In this document: in pieces, positions 38,877 to 51,702 of the stretch | Position numbering within the stretch: the stretch's first letter is position 1 | Layout of the letters: each line of letters starts with the position of its first letter | Assembly (NCBI RefSeq): GCF_034702125.1 | Contig: NC_085869.1 | Location: 12,727,407-12,791,406 of the forward strand | DNA: 64,000 nucleotides | Origin: Engraulis encrasicolus | Lineage: Eukaryota > Chordata > Actinopteri > Clupeiformes > Engraulidae | Direction: 5' to 3' | The notes under the pieces: generated by a model | Told to the model about the DNA's origin: nothing | The model's input: the letters and a program-made list of their open reading frames with translations, nothing else | Databases searched by the model: none | Program-made: the position numbers and the translations under genes

Positions 38877-39343
38877 ACAAGGGTACAAATGTTGAAAGCT
38901 GGGTTGTGAAAGTGGGTTGGTTGTCTGCTGTGTGTAGTGTAGGTTGTCTGCTGCAAGCCCCCAAGGTCTCTGGAGTGATTATGCTTTATATAAAAAGAAT
39001 AGACTGAAAGTTCAGATTTTATGGAGAGGAGACCACAGTTTGGTCAGGCCTTTGTTCATGTAGAATCAAAACTAAGTCACAAAGTTCATTTAGCACCATG
39101 TTGTCAGGAAGTCTTCTTTGAGGGTTAATTCATTTACTGTTGTTTATTATGCTTGTAAGCACAATAACTGTCTGTATGAAATGCACAGTCATGAATATCC
39201 ATTGCCTTACCTTGTTACATCCATTGCGAATATACTCTATGTGTACTTTGGAACAGTCGAGATGTTCATGATCATTACAAATTCATGACAGTTTGGCCAA
39301 CACAACATGAACGTATAGAATGACATGAACACAGCTACTGGGG

Positions 39344-39846
39344 ACACAAAATCTGTGGCAATTTCAGAGATGTTTGCCAAAATTCTGTGGTGGAGGTCAC
39401 GGAAGTAGGCCTACTTTCCATGATGGGCACAAGTGTTCTCTTTTTTTCTAATTTCAAATAGACATGTCTTTGCTGACAGGTTAGGGTTAGGGATTGTTTT
39501 GGTGTGGGCACAACTTCTATTTGTAGCATTCTTTTGTTCAGTACAAGAATGTGGTTTCGACTGAGCGGGGAAAAGTATTTCTAAAAAAACACGAAACAAA
39601 CAAAAAAACACTTTTTTACTCACAGGTGAAAGTTAAGGATTGATCTGGTCTGGGCACAGCTTAAAATGCTATAGCGACCTATCATTAAGTGAAATAACTT
39701 GGTATCAACCATCTGGAAAAGGCATTTCACCTCCTTGAGGTTTGTCACTTCCCTGATGATAGACTTACTGTAACATAGTGCTGTGGGAACATATAACTCA
39801 CTTCCGTGACTAGGTAAAATATTTGAAACTGCCACAGACTTTGTGT
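39344..39846. mobile_element. Inverted-repeat element with about 50-bp ends
   Basis: ACACAAAATCTGTGGCAATT...TCACGGAAGT on the left pairs with ACTTCCGTGA...CTGCCACAGACTTTGTGT on the right. No coding sequence. Confidence 0.75.
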
Positions 39847-40014
39847 ACCAAGGGGCCATGCTGTGAATTCTGTGAGATCAGGTTGGCCTACAATATACTT
39901 TGCGTTAAAGGAATTACATAATGCTTAAAAAAAAGTTGGGACAGGGCCAGTAAAATGCTGCAAAACTGGATGATGCTAAAAATAACAAAAGGAAGCTCAT
40001 TTCAAAATTGAGGC

Positions 40015-40268
40015 CAGGGCTGGACTGGCCATCTGGCCTAGAGGGCATTTCTCAATGGGCCCTGCATCCTCGTGGGCCCCTATTTTCAGAAATGTATTAA
40101 AAAAAAAAAAAAAAAGATTTGTGGCCAAATTAATTACAGCTATTGGTTTACTTTGGTTGTGGGGCTAATTAATGACCATGACCATGACCATACTCCACAG
40201 ACACCCCGCAGACGGCCATCCTAAGCAGCCCAATTGGGCGGAAAACCGCCCATTCTGGCAACACTGCT
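40015..40268. mobile_element. Two truncated repeats
   Basis: 40015-40115 is the left half of a CAGGGCTGGACTGG element ending in an A run. 40200-40268 is the right end of the TTGCCAG MITE family (CCCAATTGGGCGGAAAACCG ... TCTGGCAACACTG). Confidence 0.65.
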
Positions 40269-40722
40269 AAAGGCTGCGTATATGGCAAATGATGGACATC
40301 CATAAGGCCCAATGAACAGCCATGGGCAAGCCACAAAATTGAATAGGTGATCCCCAGAACAGAGCCATGGAATTCAGAGTTATGATAACTGGGGTGCAGG
40401 AAGTGGGTTGGTGATATGATTCACGTAGATTCAAATAATTATATTGCCAGGCCAAGCGCTCCTAGTGACGCAACATCTTCACTTTGCTTCTAGTCAGGCC
40501 AAGAGCAATGTTAATATCGATTTTGATCTCAAGAAAAAACGGGAACTCCACCCATTTTGTCAGACACCAGTCAACCAGTAGCAAACCTAAGGAGGCGGGT
40601 CAACCATGCCATTTGGGAAACATTAATTGTTATGGTCTTGGTCAGACCAAGTCTCGAAGAGATTTGAAAGTTGAAGATAATCAGGCTAATAAATCTAGGC
40701 AGCGGCTTTCTTTTCCTTAGAC

Positions 40723-41068
40723 CAGGGTTTCCCAAACTGGGGTGCGTGCACCCCTGGGGGTACGCGGTCTGGCATAAGGGGGTGCGTGAGCTGAATAGAG
40801 CAATGGTGGATATGTGAGTTTTTATCCAGCATTGATGAACATTAAGTCATTTTTTATTGTATTTAGACTTGTATGATGGAAGGGTCCATCTAAAGTCTAG
40901 TTTAACTCCTAGACTACTGGAAAAGAGGATTCCCCAAACTGAATATGCATAATGTGCAGTGAATGCGCAGTGAATCCATGCTTGCGTGGCCATATTCGCT
41001 CAGGGTGTGCACGAACCACATTGAAATGTACAAGGGGGTGCGCAGGGAAAAAAGTTTGGGAACCGCTG
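40723..41068. mobile_element. hAT-like element, CAGGGTTTCCCAAACTGG type
   Basis: Inverted ends CAGGGTTTCCCAAACT / AGTTTGGGAACCGCTG and a perfect 8-bp duplication CCTTAGAC (40715-40722, 41069-41076). Confidence 0.92.
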
Positions 41069-41377
41069 CCTTAGACTAACACAGAACCGCTACATAGCAA
41101 AGATGATGTAAAAAATTAATTCAAATGAATTACATTTACCTGTACAGCACTTTCTGTGTTCGATGCTCACTTCCTGGAACTATTGTGGAACTGTGCCAAT
41201 GGTGATCTGAGTGTCGAAGGCCACCATATATCGCCATAATATGAGCCATGCTTTGGGATGGCCCAAATAGCAAGTTTCTTCACATGAGAAACATCTCATT
41301 GGCAGATACCTATACTGTAAACACCTACCATTATTTTGCCTTGAGATCCCATGCTAGGACTTTTAACTATCCTACCC

Positions 41378-41546
41378 CAGTGGTGTAGTCTACGTAGAAC
41401 ACAGGTATACAACCTGAAAATGTCAGGGATTTCAGTATACCCACCTAAAATGAATTGATTCAGTATTTAGCATAGCACAGTATACCCACCACAAAAATGT
41501 CCAAATATACAGTATACCCACCTCAAAAAAGTAGACTACACCACTG
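41378..41546. mobile_element. hAT-like element, CAGTGGTGTAGTCTAC type
   Basis: Perfect 16-bp inverted ends CAGTGGTGTAGTCTAC / GTAGACTACACCACTG; flanks TCCTACCC and TCCTACTC match at 7 of 8. The interior repeats AGTATACCCACC three times. Confidence 0.9.
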
Positions 41547-41737
41547 TCCTACTCTGACTCTCCTCAGTTCCGCACAGCTTTGCAAGGCCCACTCACACAC
41601 TCTATCCTAAGTTGCCACCAAAACATTTTTATAAAATATGTGGTAGAGTCTCCAATACAGTTGTTGACAGACTTCTCAATGCGAGCTATCATTGAAACAG
41701 CACCCAAGAGACATGATTAGTATTGTATTGTTGTTGC

Positions 41738-41740
<3 letters not shown>

Positions 41741-41799
<59 letters not shown>

Positions 41800-41842
41800 T
41801 GATGATGATGATGATGATGATGATTATGATTATTATTATTAT
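41741..41842. repeat. (AAT)n-(ATG)n microsatellite
   Basis: About 56 bp of AAT then about 25 bp of ATG and ATT triplets. Confidence 0.96.
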
Positions 41843-44110
41843 CGTGTCTTTGTTGGTCATTTCTATTGTACAGTATTGTAGGTAACAATGTGTTTTTATG
41901 ATTCTGTTTTTATGTTTCTGTTTATGTTTTGTAAAAAAAAAAATGTGTGTGTGGAAAAGCAAGACAATGAAAGAGACTGCTTATGTGTTTGTTAGTGTAA
42001 AAACCTCACTGTCAGCGCTGTCAGCCAACAGTTGAGGCGTGCCTCCGCGGCCTGTCTTGTGGAGTCGATTTTCCCCAGGAAGTTGAGTGACTCAATTGTG
42101 GTCGAGTGTGGAAATCTCTGCATGCTACAGCCCTGCAGCTGGCATACTTTCCTAGTTCATTTCGAGGTCCCTCTTTGTCCTGAAGTATCCCTGTGTGTGT
42201 TTCTGATGGGTTTAAATTTCGTTTGCCACTTAAATACAACTTGCCAACTACAGTACATACAGTCAGACGAATTGACTGACACGAACCCAAATGATCCTAA
42301 GCAACACTCATTTGACTTTACTTCATCTAAAAAAAGACTATGTTTTACCAGAAAGACATCAAGCTCTTGACTGTTGGAAAAAAAGTCCTACCTAGTAATG
42401 TGTTCTGACACTAGTTAATGGGCTCCAGATCTCTTGGGTGTATCAAGTCTTTATATTTTTCTCCAAATTCTTTGGTGATATGGGTAATGCTGTGACCTAA
42501 TTTTCAAGGGGAACCACCCACGGGAAATCCCCTCGACTGTTGTTGAGGTAATCAGGGTCTTGCTAGCATACCCATTTCATAGCTTTCCTGAGAGGGCTGG
42601 GGCCCTTTTCATTATACAGTCTCAAACTTTAGTCTGCTGCATGCATGAGAATTTATGGTGTAGGAATCTGTGTGACTGAGCTCAGACAACTTGTATAGTC
42701 TACCTGCTGTGTACCTCTTTTGAAATGTAAAGCAGATTCGTCACACCATAGTTTTGCTGTAATTATGCAGTCGAGGAAGTAAAACATAGCCTAAATTATA
42801 TGCAGGCACTCAAGAGAATAAATTGTTTTTGTTTACAATCTGTGAGTAGATGATCCTATTTCAACAAAACATTATGTAAAAAATGAGGATCCAAAATGCT
42901 GCATACTTTATTGGTACATGTCCTGTGCCTGCTTGATAGTTGTTAAAACTTTGCTTTTTACAAGCAGCTTATTAAATGTGACACATTATACATGTTTATT
43001 ATATGGTGTGACGTCATCGGTCGAATGCTCCATTCATTTCAACGGGGCTCCCCAACGTTCGCACGTCTGTTATTTTTCGATAACGGACGGGTTGGTCTAT
43101 AACAGACCGCTGTCAATGGCAACAAGACTTTTCACTGCTAAAGCGACTTTTCAACAAGACTCTAATCAGCTGCTGTGATAGACAACACCTGTTGTCCTGG
43201 CTACCTAGCTGTTGCCTAGCGGTGTTCCACAACGGCACTGTTTTGTTTTGCGCAGCAAAGATTCTCTCTGTCGTGCTGCTATTCCACGGTAGCGACCTTC
43301 TCGCCGAACGTTAACCCTTACATAATATAAGCCTCTGTAAAGCTTAGTTCATACTTCATGTCCGCCAGACAGAAAGACATATACACGTCAAAGGTGATTT
43401 TCTATCACAATTGTGTACAGTCCGTGTTGAAGGTCTTAAGGCAATTCACCTCCAAGACTACAGAGGGTGTTGCAGGGTTTTTTAGATGCGTCCCAGCATC
43501 TCTATAAGAGGGTCTGTCCGGCCGCGTTTGGGGGAAAAAAGATTGGAACTGGCTTAGAGGGACGCATCTTTTGTCCGCCTGTCGGCCTTGTTTTCCTCGT
43601 GCAGATACGCCTCAGAGATCTTACATTAGCTTACGTAACGTAAGATGAGCTAAGATAAGATTATAATGTCTGCTCACCAGGGATGAAATTAGTTTTTATG
43701 TTTTACCGCTATGTAGCGCTGTTTTTGGCGTTGTCACGTAGCATTACTTAACGTAGGCTAGTTGACTTAACGTAAGGCCGACAGATATGTCATCTATCGA
43801 AGTAGGCTATAAATATTTTCAGTGACATCATATTTGGATGCTACAATGTTGATTTCTGCCTTCGATTTTAATATCAAAGTAATACAGTGTCAAAGAGCAT
43901 TCCAAGATAGTTGATCTGGTGGCTGCCATTATTATTTTTTGATTCACCGGTGAAGACGAGCTGACCCACGGTATTCTGGGTAGTAAGCAGCGAAAGACCT
44001 GCGCAGGGGTGAATTTCTCAAAACCAAAGTTGCTTACTACATTAGCTACTTCGTTGCTTTCAATGCATTTTCCCATTGGCAACTACCGAAGTTGCTAACA
44101 GGCTAACAAC
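41843..44110. other. No gene seen; unassigned CpG-containing stretch at 43000-43620
   Basis: No supported exon. 43005-43320 and 43340-43620 are locally richer in CG (for example GTCTGTCCGGCCGCGTTTGG) than their surroundings and have the look of MITE sequence, but I could not define ends. Confidence 0.4.
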
Positions 44111-44119
44111 TTCTCTTTT

Positions 44120-44290
44120 GAGAAACTCACCCCAGCTCAGCTCAGCCGGCCAAAAAAACAGGGCTGATTTTCGAGTTGTGCTGTGCTTTAGCGCGCCATA
44201 CCTGACCAATCGAAACGGGGGGAAAGGCGGCCGAGTCGTGCTGTGTTGAGCTGGACCGGGTAGAAAACAGGCAGTGGAAAAGAGCCTTAA
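44120..44290. mobile_element. Fragment of an AGCTCAGCTCAGCCGGCC repeat
   Basis: CCCAGCTCAGCTCAGCCGGC and, near the right, AACAGGCAGTGGAAAAGAGC are phrases of a common fish MITE; a relative may lie at 52650-52755. Ends approximate. Confidence 0.45.
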
Positions 44291-44704
44291 GTCTCCACTT
44301 TCCAGCACCAGGTGAAAAGTAATATTTGCATTCAGGATGTTTGGGGTCAGAAAAGGTATTAATCATATCTGTAATGCAGTGGGTTGAATGAAAAATGTTT
44401 TCAAAGAAAGAGTTCTCCCATTTTTTAATAGTAATTGACACCATTAAAAATGTGAGAACAGGCAAAAAGCCCCGTGATGAAAGTCACAGGTGGTGGATCA
44501 CTGATGCTATGGGGAGCTACAAATACACTAGACATTTGGTCCATATTAATGAAAAAAATAATGCATTCACATGTTAAAAATGATACCTCTTTCTTTGTTG
44601 CAGGGAAGCATCTACTCTCTACCAAATGACCCTGTTACACTAGGCTACAGTTGGTGTGTCCTCTCCGTGCTCTGTGTAAAAAACGACTGAGGAGCCATTT
44701 TTAA

Positions 44705-44990
44705 CTTTACATCAGATTACATTACATTACACTTAGCTGATGCTTTTTTAATCCAAAGTGACTTACAGTTATTTAGATTTAGATTGTTACAGTCCCGGTG
44801 TAGCAATGTGGGGTTAGGTGCCTTGCTCAAGGGCACCTCAGCCATGGATAGGGAGGGAGGTGTAGGGAGGACAGGTAAGGGTGGGATTCAAAACAGCACA
44901 ATTGTAACCTCTCAAACCACTATGCTGATAGATGGATAGATAGATACATAGATAGCCTTTATGGTCCCAAAAGGGAAATTCGTTTTTCGC
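44705..44990. repeat. Dispersed teleost repeat plus minus-strand LINE tail
   Basis: 44705-44905 holds TTAGGTGCCTTGCTCAAGGG, text found in many teleost repeats. 44928-44990 is (GATA)n followed by AAAGGGAAATTCG, the complement of a non-LTR 3' end. Confidence 0.55.
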
Positions 44991-45297
44991 CACCATCATG
45001 GCTTGTTACAGCCAACATGAAGACATAAAGTGTCATGGCTGGCCACATCAGGCTCCTATCAGAGTATTGTGGGAAAAACAAAGGGTCTGTGGGAGGGGCT
45101 GCTGGTCTATGCTTTGGCCCTAGTCCAGCTCTGATGGTGGGGCTGCTGTGGTGTTCTGGCTTTTCTCTCCTTCCCCATGGTGATTTGATAATTAGCACAA
45201 GACCAGCACATCTTCCACCCTTTCCTCCCTACACTTCAAGTTGGATAAAATACACTCTCTACTTAGTGTTGTCAATGTTGCGAGATTTACTGTGCAC

Positions 45298-45730
45298 TAG
45301 GCCAGTAACGATATCGAACCGAACCGATGTACCGTACCGAAAAGACCTGTACCGAATCAAACAGTGCTGTACTGAAAGGTTGAGTAAAAGGCTACTCTGT
45401 TCATGTTTTTACATTATGCTACCACTCCATGCAGAGGCTCGTGCAGAACCCTGAATGAAAATGCAAGAAGAAAACAGGTGTAGAGGCTTGTTCTTTGTGA
45501 AACCTTGAGAAAAAGTGCTATTTCTTACACTGACTGACCCAAAGTAGCAGGTTGAATGTATTCTTTTTTTTGTTTGTATTTTGGCAATATTTTGATGAAA
45601 TAAACAACGTGCTGAGGAAGAAAATGGTTTTCCATTTTGTTCCCATATACTGTACTGAAAATATACCAACCGTGACCCTAAAACCGAGGTACGTACCGAA
45701 CCGTGATTTGTGTGTACAGTTACACCCCTA
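45298..45730. mobile_element. hAT-like element, TAGG...GTAAC type
   Basis: Left TAGGCCAGTAACGATATCG, right GTTACACCCCTA. Perfect 8-bp duplication CTGTGCAC at 45290-45297 and 45731-45738. The interior has CGAACCGAACCGATGTACCG-type repeats near both ends. Confidence 0.92.
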
Positions 45731-45823
45731 CTGTGCACTGTAAAGAGAGTAGACACACTGTATACATAAGTATTACAGTAGATAGATATTCTGCGCTAGA
45801 GCCAGAACTACGACCCCCGGCAG

Positions 45824-46071
45824 CAGGGTCGGTTTAAGATGGGTCCCTAGGCTACAGGTTTCTGTGGGCACCCCAGAAGGCAAATTTCGTGACAAATTTA
45901 GATACACAGTGTCATAATTACGAGATAGGAATTAAGGATAACGGGTTTAGCAACTGCTCTATATGACATATGAATTTTTGTACAATTTTCACTTTTGTCC
46001 AATCAGGGGCCTCCTGGCAGGTGGGGGGCCCTAGGATTTAGCCATATTTAGTCTGTGTTAATCCAGCTCTG
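45824..46071. mobile_element. hAT-like element, CAGGGCCGGATTAA family, copy 4
   Basis: CAGGGTCGGTTTAAGATGG left, GTTAATCCAGCTCTG right; opposite orientation to copy 3. Flanks match at 6 of 8. Confidence 0.72.
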
Positions 46072-46249
46072 CCCAGTAGGAGAAAAATTAAAATCAGCAC
46101 AAGATCACCATCTGCAGGAGGTTTAATTAATGCAAATACCTTGATTAGTTGGTTTCCATCACTAAAATGTTAGTGTCAAGCACAAGTCCAGTTAGACCTT
46201 TAAAAAAAATAAAAAAAAATGTTTTGCTTGGTTAAACATTAATGCTGTA

Positions 46250-47165
46250 GACAAGCCCTACAAAGCCAAATGAGAGGAACCATTCAAATTCTTGCTCTTA
46301 TGACCAAATCTCTTGCATCTTGAAAATAAAGCAGATAGTATTTTGTTAGACCGCCTTTAGCTTTGATTTCAGCACATGTATGGTATTGCTTTGTTTCAAT
46401 AAACTTCTGCAATGTCTGGATTTACTCCTATAATAGCGTTGCAATATATTTTCACCAAGATCTTCTATTGATGATGGTAGAGTTTGAACGCTGTGCAAAG
46501 CCTTCTCCAGCACATCCCAAAGATTTTAAATGAGGTTGAGGTCTGGATTCTGTGGTGGCCAATGTATCTTTAAGTTATGTCTTGTGCTACCTGAACCACT
46601 CTGGGACAATGACTTCCTACTAATGTTTGATTTATTAAACAATCATGTCAAAAGACACAACAAATAGTCATGTAAAAGATGTTAAAGTGTGTTTGAGAAG
46701 GGTCAAATCATTGCCATCAGTAATCTCTGAAATGTTTGGTGTTAGGTGTAGCTTCAGCTCCAGTATGTGTTCAAAGAATGAGCACAGCCTACTACCTGGA
46801 TACAGTAAATAAACAGATAATTCCATCAATGTTTTTTCCCTTTCCTGATAGCAAGGGCATATTCCAAGATTGCAATCCAAGACTCTTAGGGGCTCTAGTT
46901 TTGAAAGCGTGGTTCAGGGAGCATGAGACATCCCTTTTTACACATGGATGAGCTACCACAGAGTCCAGACCTCATGCTCTGTGAGAAACTTTGGGATGTG
47001 CTGGAGAAAGCTTTACACAGTGTTCAAACTCAACCATTATCAATACAAGACCTTGGTGAAAATGTGTGCAACACTGGAAGGAAATACATCCAGACGTTGC
47101 AGAATTTTATTGATACAATGCAACGATAATCAAAGCTAAAGGCGGTGCAACAAATAATAGTGTGT
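46250..47165. mobile_element. Tc1-like element with two inverted transposase C-termini
   Basis: Plus strand 46945-47130 encodes DELPQSPDL, LWDVLEKALHSVQTQPLSIQ and DLGENV, matching the Tc1 transposase C-terminus. The minus strand of about 46340-46560 encodes the same segment (LWDVLEKALHSVQTLPSSIE) in diverged form. The two arms face each other, with about 380 bp between. Both are broken. Confidence 0.8.
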
Positions 47166-47826
47166 GTGTGTGGCTTTTTTTGGTGGCAACTTTTTTGGGG
47201 TTTTTTTTTGGCCACGCTGTTGTAGTTTGCGATTTCTAGGAATCAACTTCTTCTGTTGTTTTTTTTTTCTGTTTGCCAGTGCAAAAAAAACATACAGTAT
47301 GTATAGCTGGGACATGGCTATGAGGGGCTGTTGAAGAGAGCATGAACATGATTGTGTGTTGTGTTTACTGTGGCAAAGAGAGTAAGGGTAAGTAAGGTGG
47401 ATTGACTTGGACATCACAATCTGGCAAGCGGGGATAATGTTCCCTTTGCACAAACAAGAGTAAGAAGGAGACTAATCTCCTCTGTGGAACCGTTTCTGTA
47501 ATAATAACAGTCTTCGGAGGCCGCAGAACCACATCAATACCCCTCCCTTATTCACAAACACTTTTATGCACAGATGGCATTTAGATCGCAGCATTGTGTT
47601 ACTCTGCCTGGAGCCTCTCCAAACACTGAATAGTCAGTATGCTGAGAAGAGAAGGGGCCCGGAGCCACACATACTGTACAGTGCAGATAGAAATACGTTA
47701 AGGGGGAGAAATTAAACACTGTACAAGGATAATACATAGTAATAAAATAATAAAATAATATAACCAAAAGAATACAAAAACAACAATATCGAAATGTTTA
47801 AAGCCTAACATGGCTGGCTGTTAGTC

Positions 47827-48035
47827 CAGTGATTCTCAAACTGTGGGCTGGGGCCCACTGGTGGGCCCTGAGGGTATTCCAAATGGGCCTTGAAATTATT
47901 TTCTGAAAATCAATATAATATGTGTGTTGCTGTGGGCTGTTTATTTGAGTTGCATTATTAATTGGGTCAGAGGCCGGACAGTTGTGTAGATTCAAAGTGG
48001 GCGTTGGAATGGGTAGGGAAGGGTTGTGAACCGCT
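47827..48035. mobile_element. hAT-like element, CAGTGATTCTCAAACTGTGG type
   Basis: Left CAGTGATTCTCAAACTGTGG; right GGGTTGTGAACCGCT is the decayed inverse. No clear duplication. Confidence 0.55.
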
Positions 48036-48079
48036 TCCACAATGTGCCTCAAAATATTTAAGGTTAGGTAATGATTGAG

Positions 48080-48090
48080 TATTATTATTA

Positions 48091-48157
<67 letters not shown>
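48080..48157. repeat. (TTA)n microsatellite
   Basis: About 25 TTA units with one TTG interruption. Confidence 0.96.
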
Positions 48158-48341
48158 GCCCTTTTCCACCTCATCTCTGGGCTGCATGGCAGTAAAGTAT
48201 GCGTTCATGACAGGCACGTGCTGGCATGACTATTATAATTGTGCCAGTGAATTATTCATTCATGTTTTTGTCCTGTGTGCTGCTCCATGTAGGGTTCTTT
48301 GCCTGTGTTCATCCTGCTGAGGCATCTCTTGGCGCTGTCTG

Positions 48342-48656
48342 CAGGGCCGGATTAAGATGGCCTGGGGCCCCTAAGATACAGGCTACTGTGGGCCCCCTGG
48401 AAGTCAAATTTGCATAGACACTGTTATAATTTGCAGTTAGGAAGTAAGGATGGCATATCTACCAACCGTGATCAGCACGACAGATGGCTTTTTAAATATT
48501 ACCAAAGATTTTCTTAGTTCAGAAGAACGTCTCTGATATTAGGCTACTTCTTATAACAATTCTGCAATTTTCCACTTTTGGCCAATCAGGGCCCTACTGG
48601 TGGATGGGGGGCCCTAGGCTGCAGCCATATTTAGCCAGTGCATTAATTCAGCCCTG
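48342..48656. mobile_element. hAT-like element, CAGGGCCGGATTAA family, copy 5
   Basis: Left CAGGGCCGGATTAAGATGG, right TTAATTCAGCCCTG. Flanks GCTGTCTG (48334-48341) and ACTGTCTG (48657-48664) match at 7 of 8. Confidence 0.85.
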
Positions 48657-48807
48657 ACTGTCTGAACTGAGCATTTAGTGAGCATGAGGGCGTGGCGTCT
48701 TCTTTGCTGGGGTGCTGATGTCAGATGACCTCGCATTTGACCTTTCATGGTTGCGGACGGTGAGTCAACATGTGCTCATGTAAACCTCCAGGTACATCAG
48801 GGTACAT

Positions 48808-49087
48808 CAGGGATGGGCAACTGGAGGCCGGGGGCCACACGCGGCCCAGCCCGCCTCCTCACTCAGTGTGGCCCGTAGATAAAACATAACTTTAAGTAAT
48901 GACCAGATATTTTAAAACCCCCTAGTGAATCAATTTGTTTTAGTTACACTGTTGGCTGATTGAGAACACCCCTATTCCTTCCAAACAAGGAAAGCAGTCA
49001 GTGACCATCCAACGGCACCTCGCACTCTGCGAGTTGTCAGATCCATGGTCATGTGGCCCTCCTGATCATGGCAGTTGCCCATCCCTA
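48808..49087. mobile_element. hAT-like element, CAGGGATGGGCAACTGG type
   Basis: Left CAGGGATGGGCAACTGGAGG, right GGCAGTTGCCCATCCCTA. Flanks GGGTACAT and GGATACAT match at 7 of 8. Confidence 0.87.
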
Positions 49088-49099
49088 GGATACATACAT

Positions 49100-51690
49100 G
49101 TAGGTATCCATCTGTCATAAATGTTTATACTGCTGTTTAGGATAAACCTGAACTCTTAAAGTCAAGTAGAACACCACACTTTAGTTTGCGTCCATTCATT
49201 TTCTGACCAATATGGATGTTTTTTTTTGTTCTTCCTGTATGTACCGTGCGTAATAAAGTCAATCTGATTATTTGGCAAGGGCCTGTAGAACAGCTGACGT
49301 TAGTGAATATAGACATTTTACTGGCAACATGAAAAATGACATATGCCACATTAATGTTTTGCCCATCTGTGTCACAAGTTGTCCTTCTCTGTGTCTTTAC
49401 TTGCTTTAATAGGCATAAAGCTATGCTTTGTTTTACCTTAATATCTTTGATAAGACCAAGCCACAGATTACATACTGTATGCCTAGTATAGTAGACAATT
49501 CAATGTGACCATGACGCAACCTACCACTGAATTTGAGTGTTTGTTATAGAGCAGTAGTGCACAGTCAAAATAAGAAAATCCAGAAAAGCAACACGATTTT
49601 GAAATTCCAGTGGAGTGCAGCACCATCCTGCCTTATGTGAAGACAAGGTGAGTAACACTGCCTCTTATGAGGGCCACACTCTACCTTTTCACTGCTTCAT
49701 TTCCTTGGCAACTCTCCGGGTATTTTCACGAAAACAATGTAGAATATTTTACTTCAGACTACACCACTCCTACTCCCATTTCTCTTTTCTTCTCTTCCTC
49801 ATAGGCGGTGTGTGTGATGATCTCAACTCTGAAACTCGTCTTGAACTCCGGGAAGTCCCCTGAACTTTGCTTGACACTCTGGAATAACATTAGAGATTCC
49901 TCATTGACTAAACATGATGAGAAAAATTCTTGTCTTTACACGTTAAAAGAAGAAACCCAACGCACCATCAGTGTTGGGGCTCTGTTGTTAACTTACTAGA
50001 AAGCAAAGTTGAGATACACAAATACAGAACTCATCTGCAAGTCCGGCTTCATATTGATGAAAGCATAAAGAGCATAAACTTGTTTATTCTAAAAATATAT
50101 CAGTCTGCTCAATTGGTGTGAATTACCCCTTGGACCTCAGCTATAACCTCAGTTCCACAACTATGTCAGAGGTTTGGATATAAGCCCTGAAGTCTTGTTT
50201 GGCTAATCTCTTTCTTTACAAAACTGAAGTTGTTTTGAATCTACATGTCACCAGAGGTATACTCAATTGGGCCTGCTGTAGTTTTGAGAAAGCACAACAT
50301 ATTTTTTAATCTAAGAAGAGCACCTTTAGGAGAAGCAATGAAGCATTGCAGATTACAAACTTCAAAACTTTACAAAATTACTTAACTTGCTGGCTAACAA
50401 ATTATTATTGCATATATTTTGACTACAATGTTTTCTGACTACATGGCAACATGAGGTTGTTCCAGTCATAATGAATACTTTTATGAAAAAGGTTCATTTG
50501 CGAATGGCCAGCATGAATTCTGGAAATAAACTACTTAACATATTTCACAGTGCACCTTTAAAGCTGCACTAACCAGTTCTCGCCTGCCAAGATTCCTGCA
50601 ATCTACACTCTCATATTTTATTTTTCTCCACTTAAGTTTTTCATCCCAGACAGCCAGCTGTCAATAGTACACATGTGATCATGTCTGCTGTGGTAAGTTA
50701 AGTCAGATTTTTTTTTATGGCTCATAGGCAAACCTACTTGTCATTACTTGTATGTAGGGAGGCTACCCAGATGCAAGTATGGTTTCCTGCCCACAGCGTT
50801 GTGGAAGTGGTCAAGGGGGTGTTTGCTCACTTATTAATGACTCATTTGAGCATCGTCTGACTCGTGGAGGTGATTAATTCACTTAATTAGATGATTAATT
50901 CACTTAAAAATAGCCATTAAATCATCATAGGCGTAGTCTTGGGTTTGTTTCCTAAACCACAAAGAGAAGTTGACCTCTGACTATTTTAGGTAGTGCAATT
51001 GCTTTTGCATGCCATGTAATTAATGAAATCTTTTAATTATATGTTTTAAGTGTTGGCCTCCACAAAATAATCAGTTAATTGAGTATCAACACACAACACA
51101 CTTTCTGAAGTTATCACTCCAACTAAGACATCAGATGGAAGGCCGCATGAAGGGATGGCTGCACACACTGTATGGAAGTGTATGGTCACTGTATGGTCTC
51201 TTGGTAATAAATATTGGGTTTATTTATAGTACTTCATATTTAATAATAACTTATTCATTAACTAACTTTCTTTTACATCATTTATTTATTTATTTAATGA
51301 TTTAGAATCCTAATACGCAGCTAGAAAAGCTCGTAGTGTGCATACTTCAAAGGCTAATCATCATCACCACAAAAGAATCAGCTTGAACCATTGGGCCATG
51401 CCAATATTCTGTGAAAATGGACTCAATGCACTCCTGAGAACGTACTGTAACCTCCTTGGCAGAGGAAATAATCATTGTGGTCAGTGACTGATAATAATTT
51501 ATGACTTGCCAAAAGTGGGTTCCCATCGTTGTTGACAGAGTGCATATTCAATTTCCAGCCGGGTAATGGCACTTTCTAGCCACAGGGTGGGGTTGCTGTA
51601 CCACTTATCGAATGGAGATTGAAGGAACATTTTTCATTCTGCTTTTTGATGTATATACACATCTTTCAGAGCTACTGACCAGCAAAATGG
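49100..51690. other. No gene seen; one partial TTAA element at 50467-50568
   Basis: AT-rich intergenic DNA. 50467-50568 (CAGTCATAATGAATAC ... CACAGTGCACCTTTAA) is the right third of a TTAA-flanked element. Open frames at 49615-50121 have no recognisable family or convincing splice pattern. Confidence 0.5.
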
Positions 51691-51702
51691 CAATGTATTG
51701 GG

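Noticed and set aside
41741..42370. Poly-Ile/Asn frames and an open frame of 112 codons at 42032
   Set aside because: The first are triplet-repeat artefacts; the second has no family resemblance and no splice support.
45035..45454. 139-codon open frame on the plus strand
   Set aside because: It runs from unassigned sequence into the hAT-like element at 45298, across its target duplication, so it is chance.
49615..50121. Three overlapping open frames considered as possible exons
   Set aside because: No consistent splice borders, no known motif and composition like the AT-rich surroundings.
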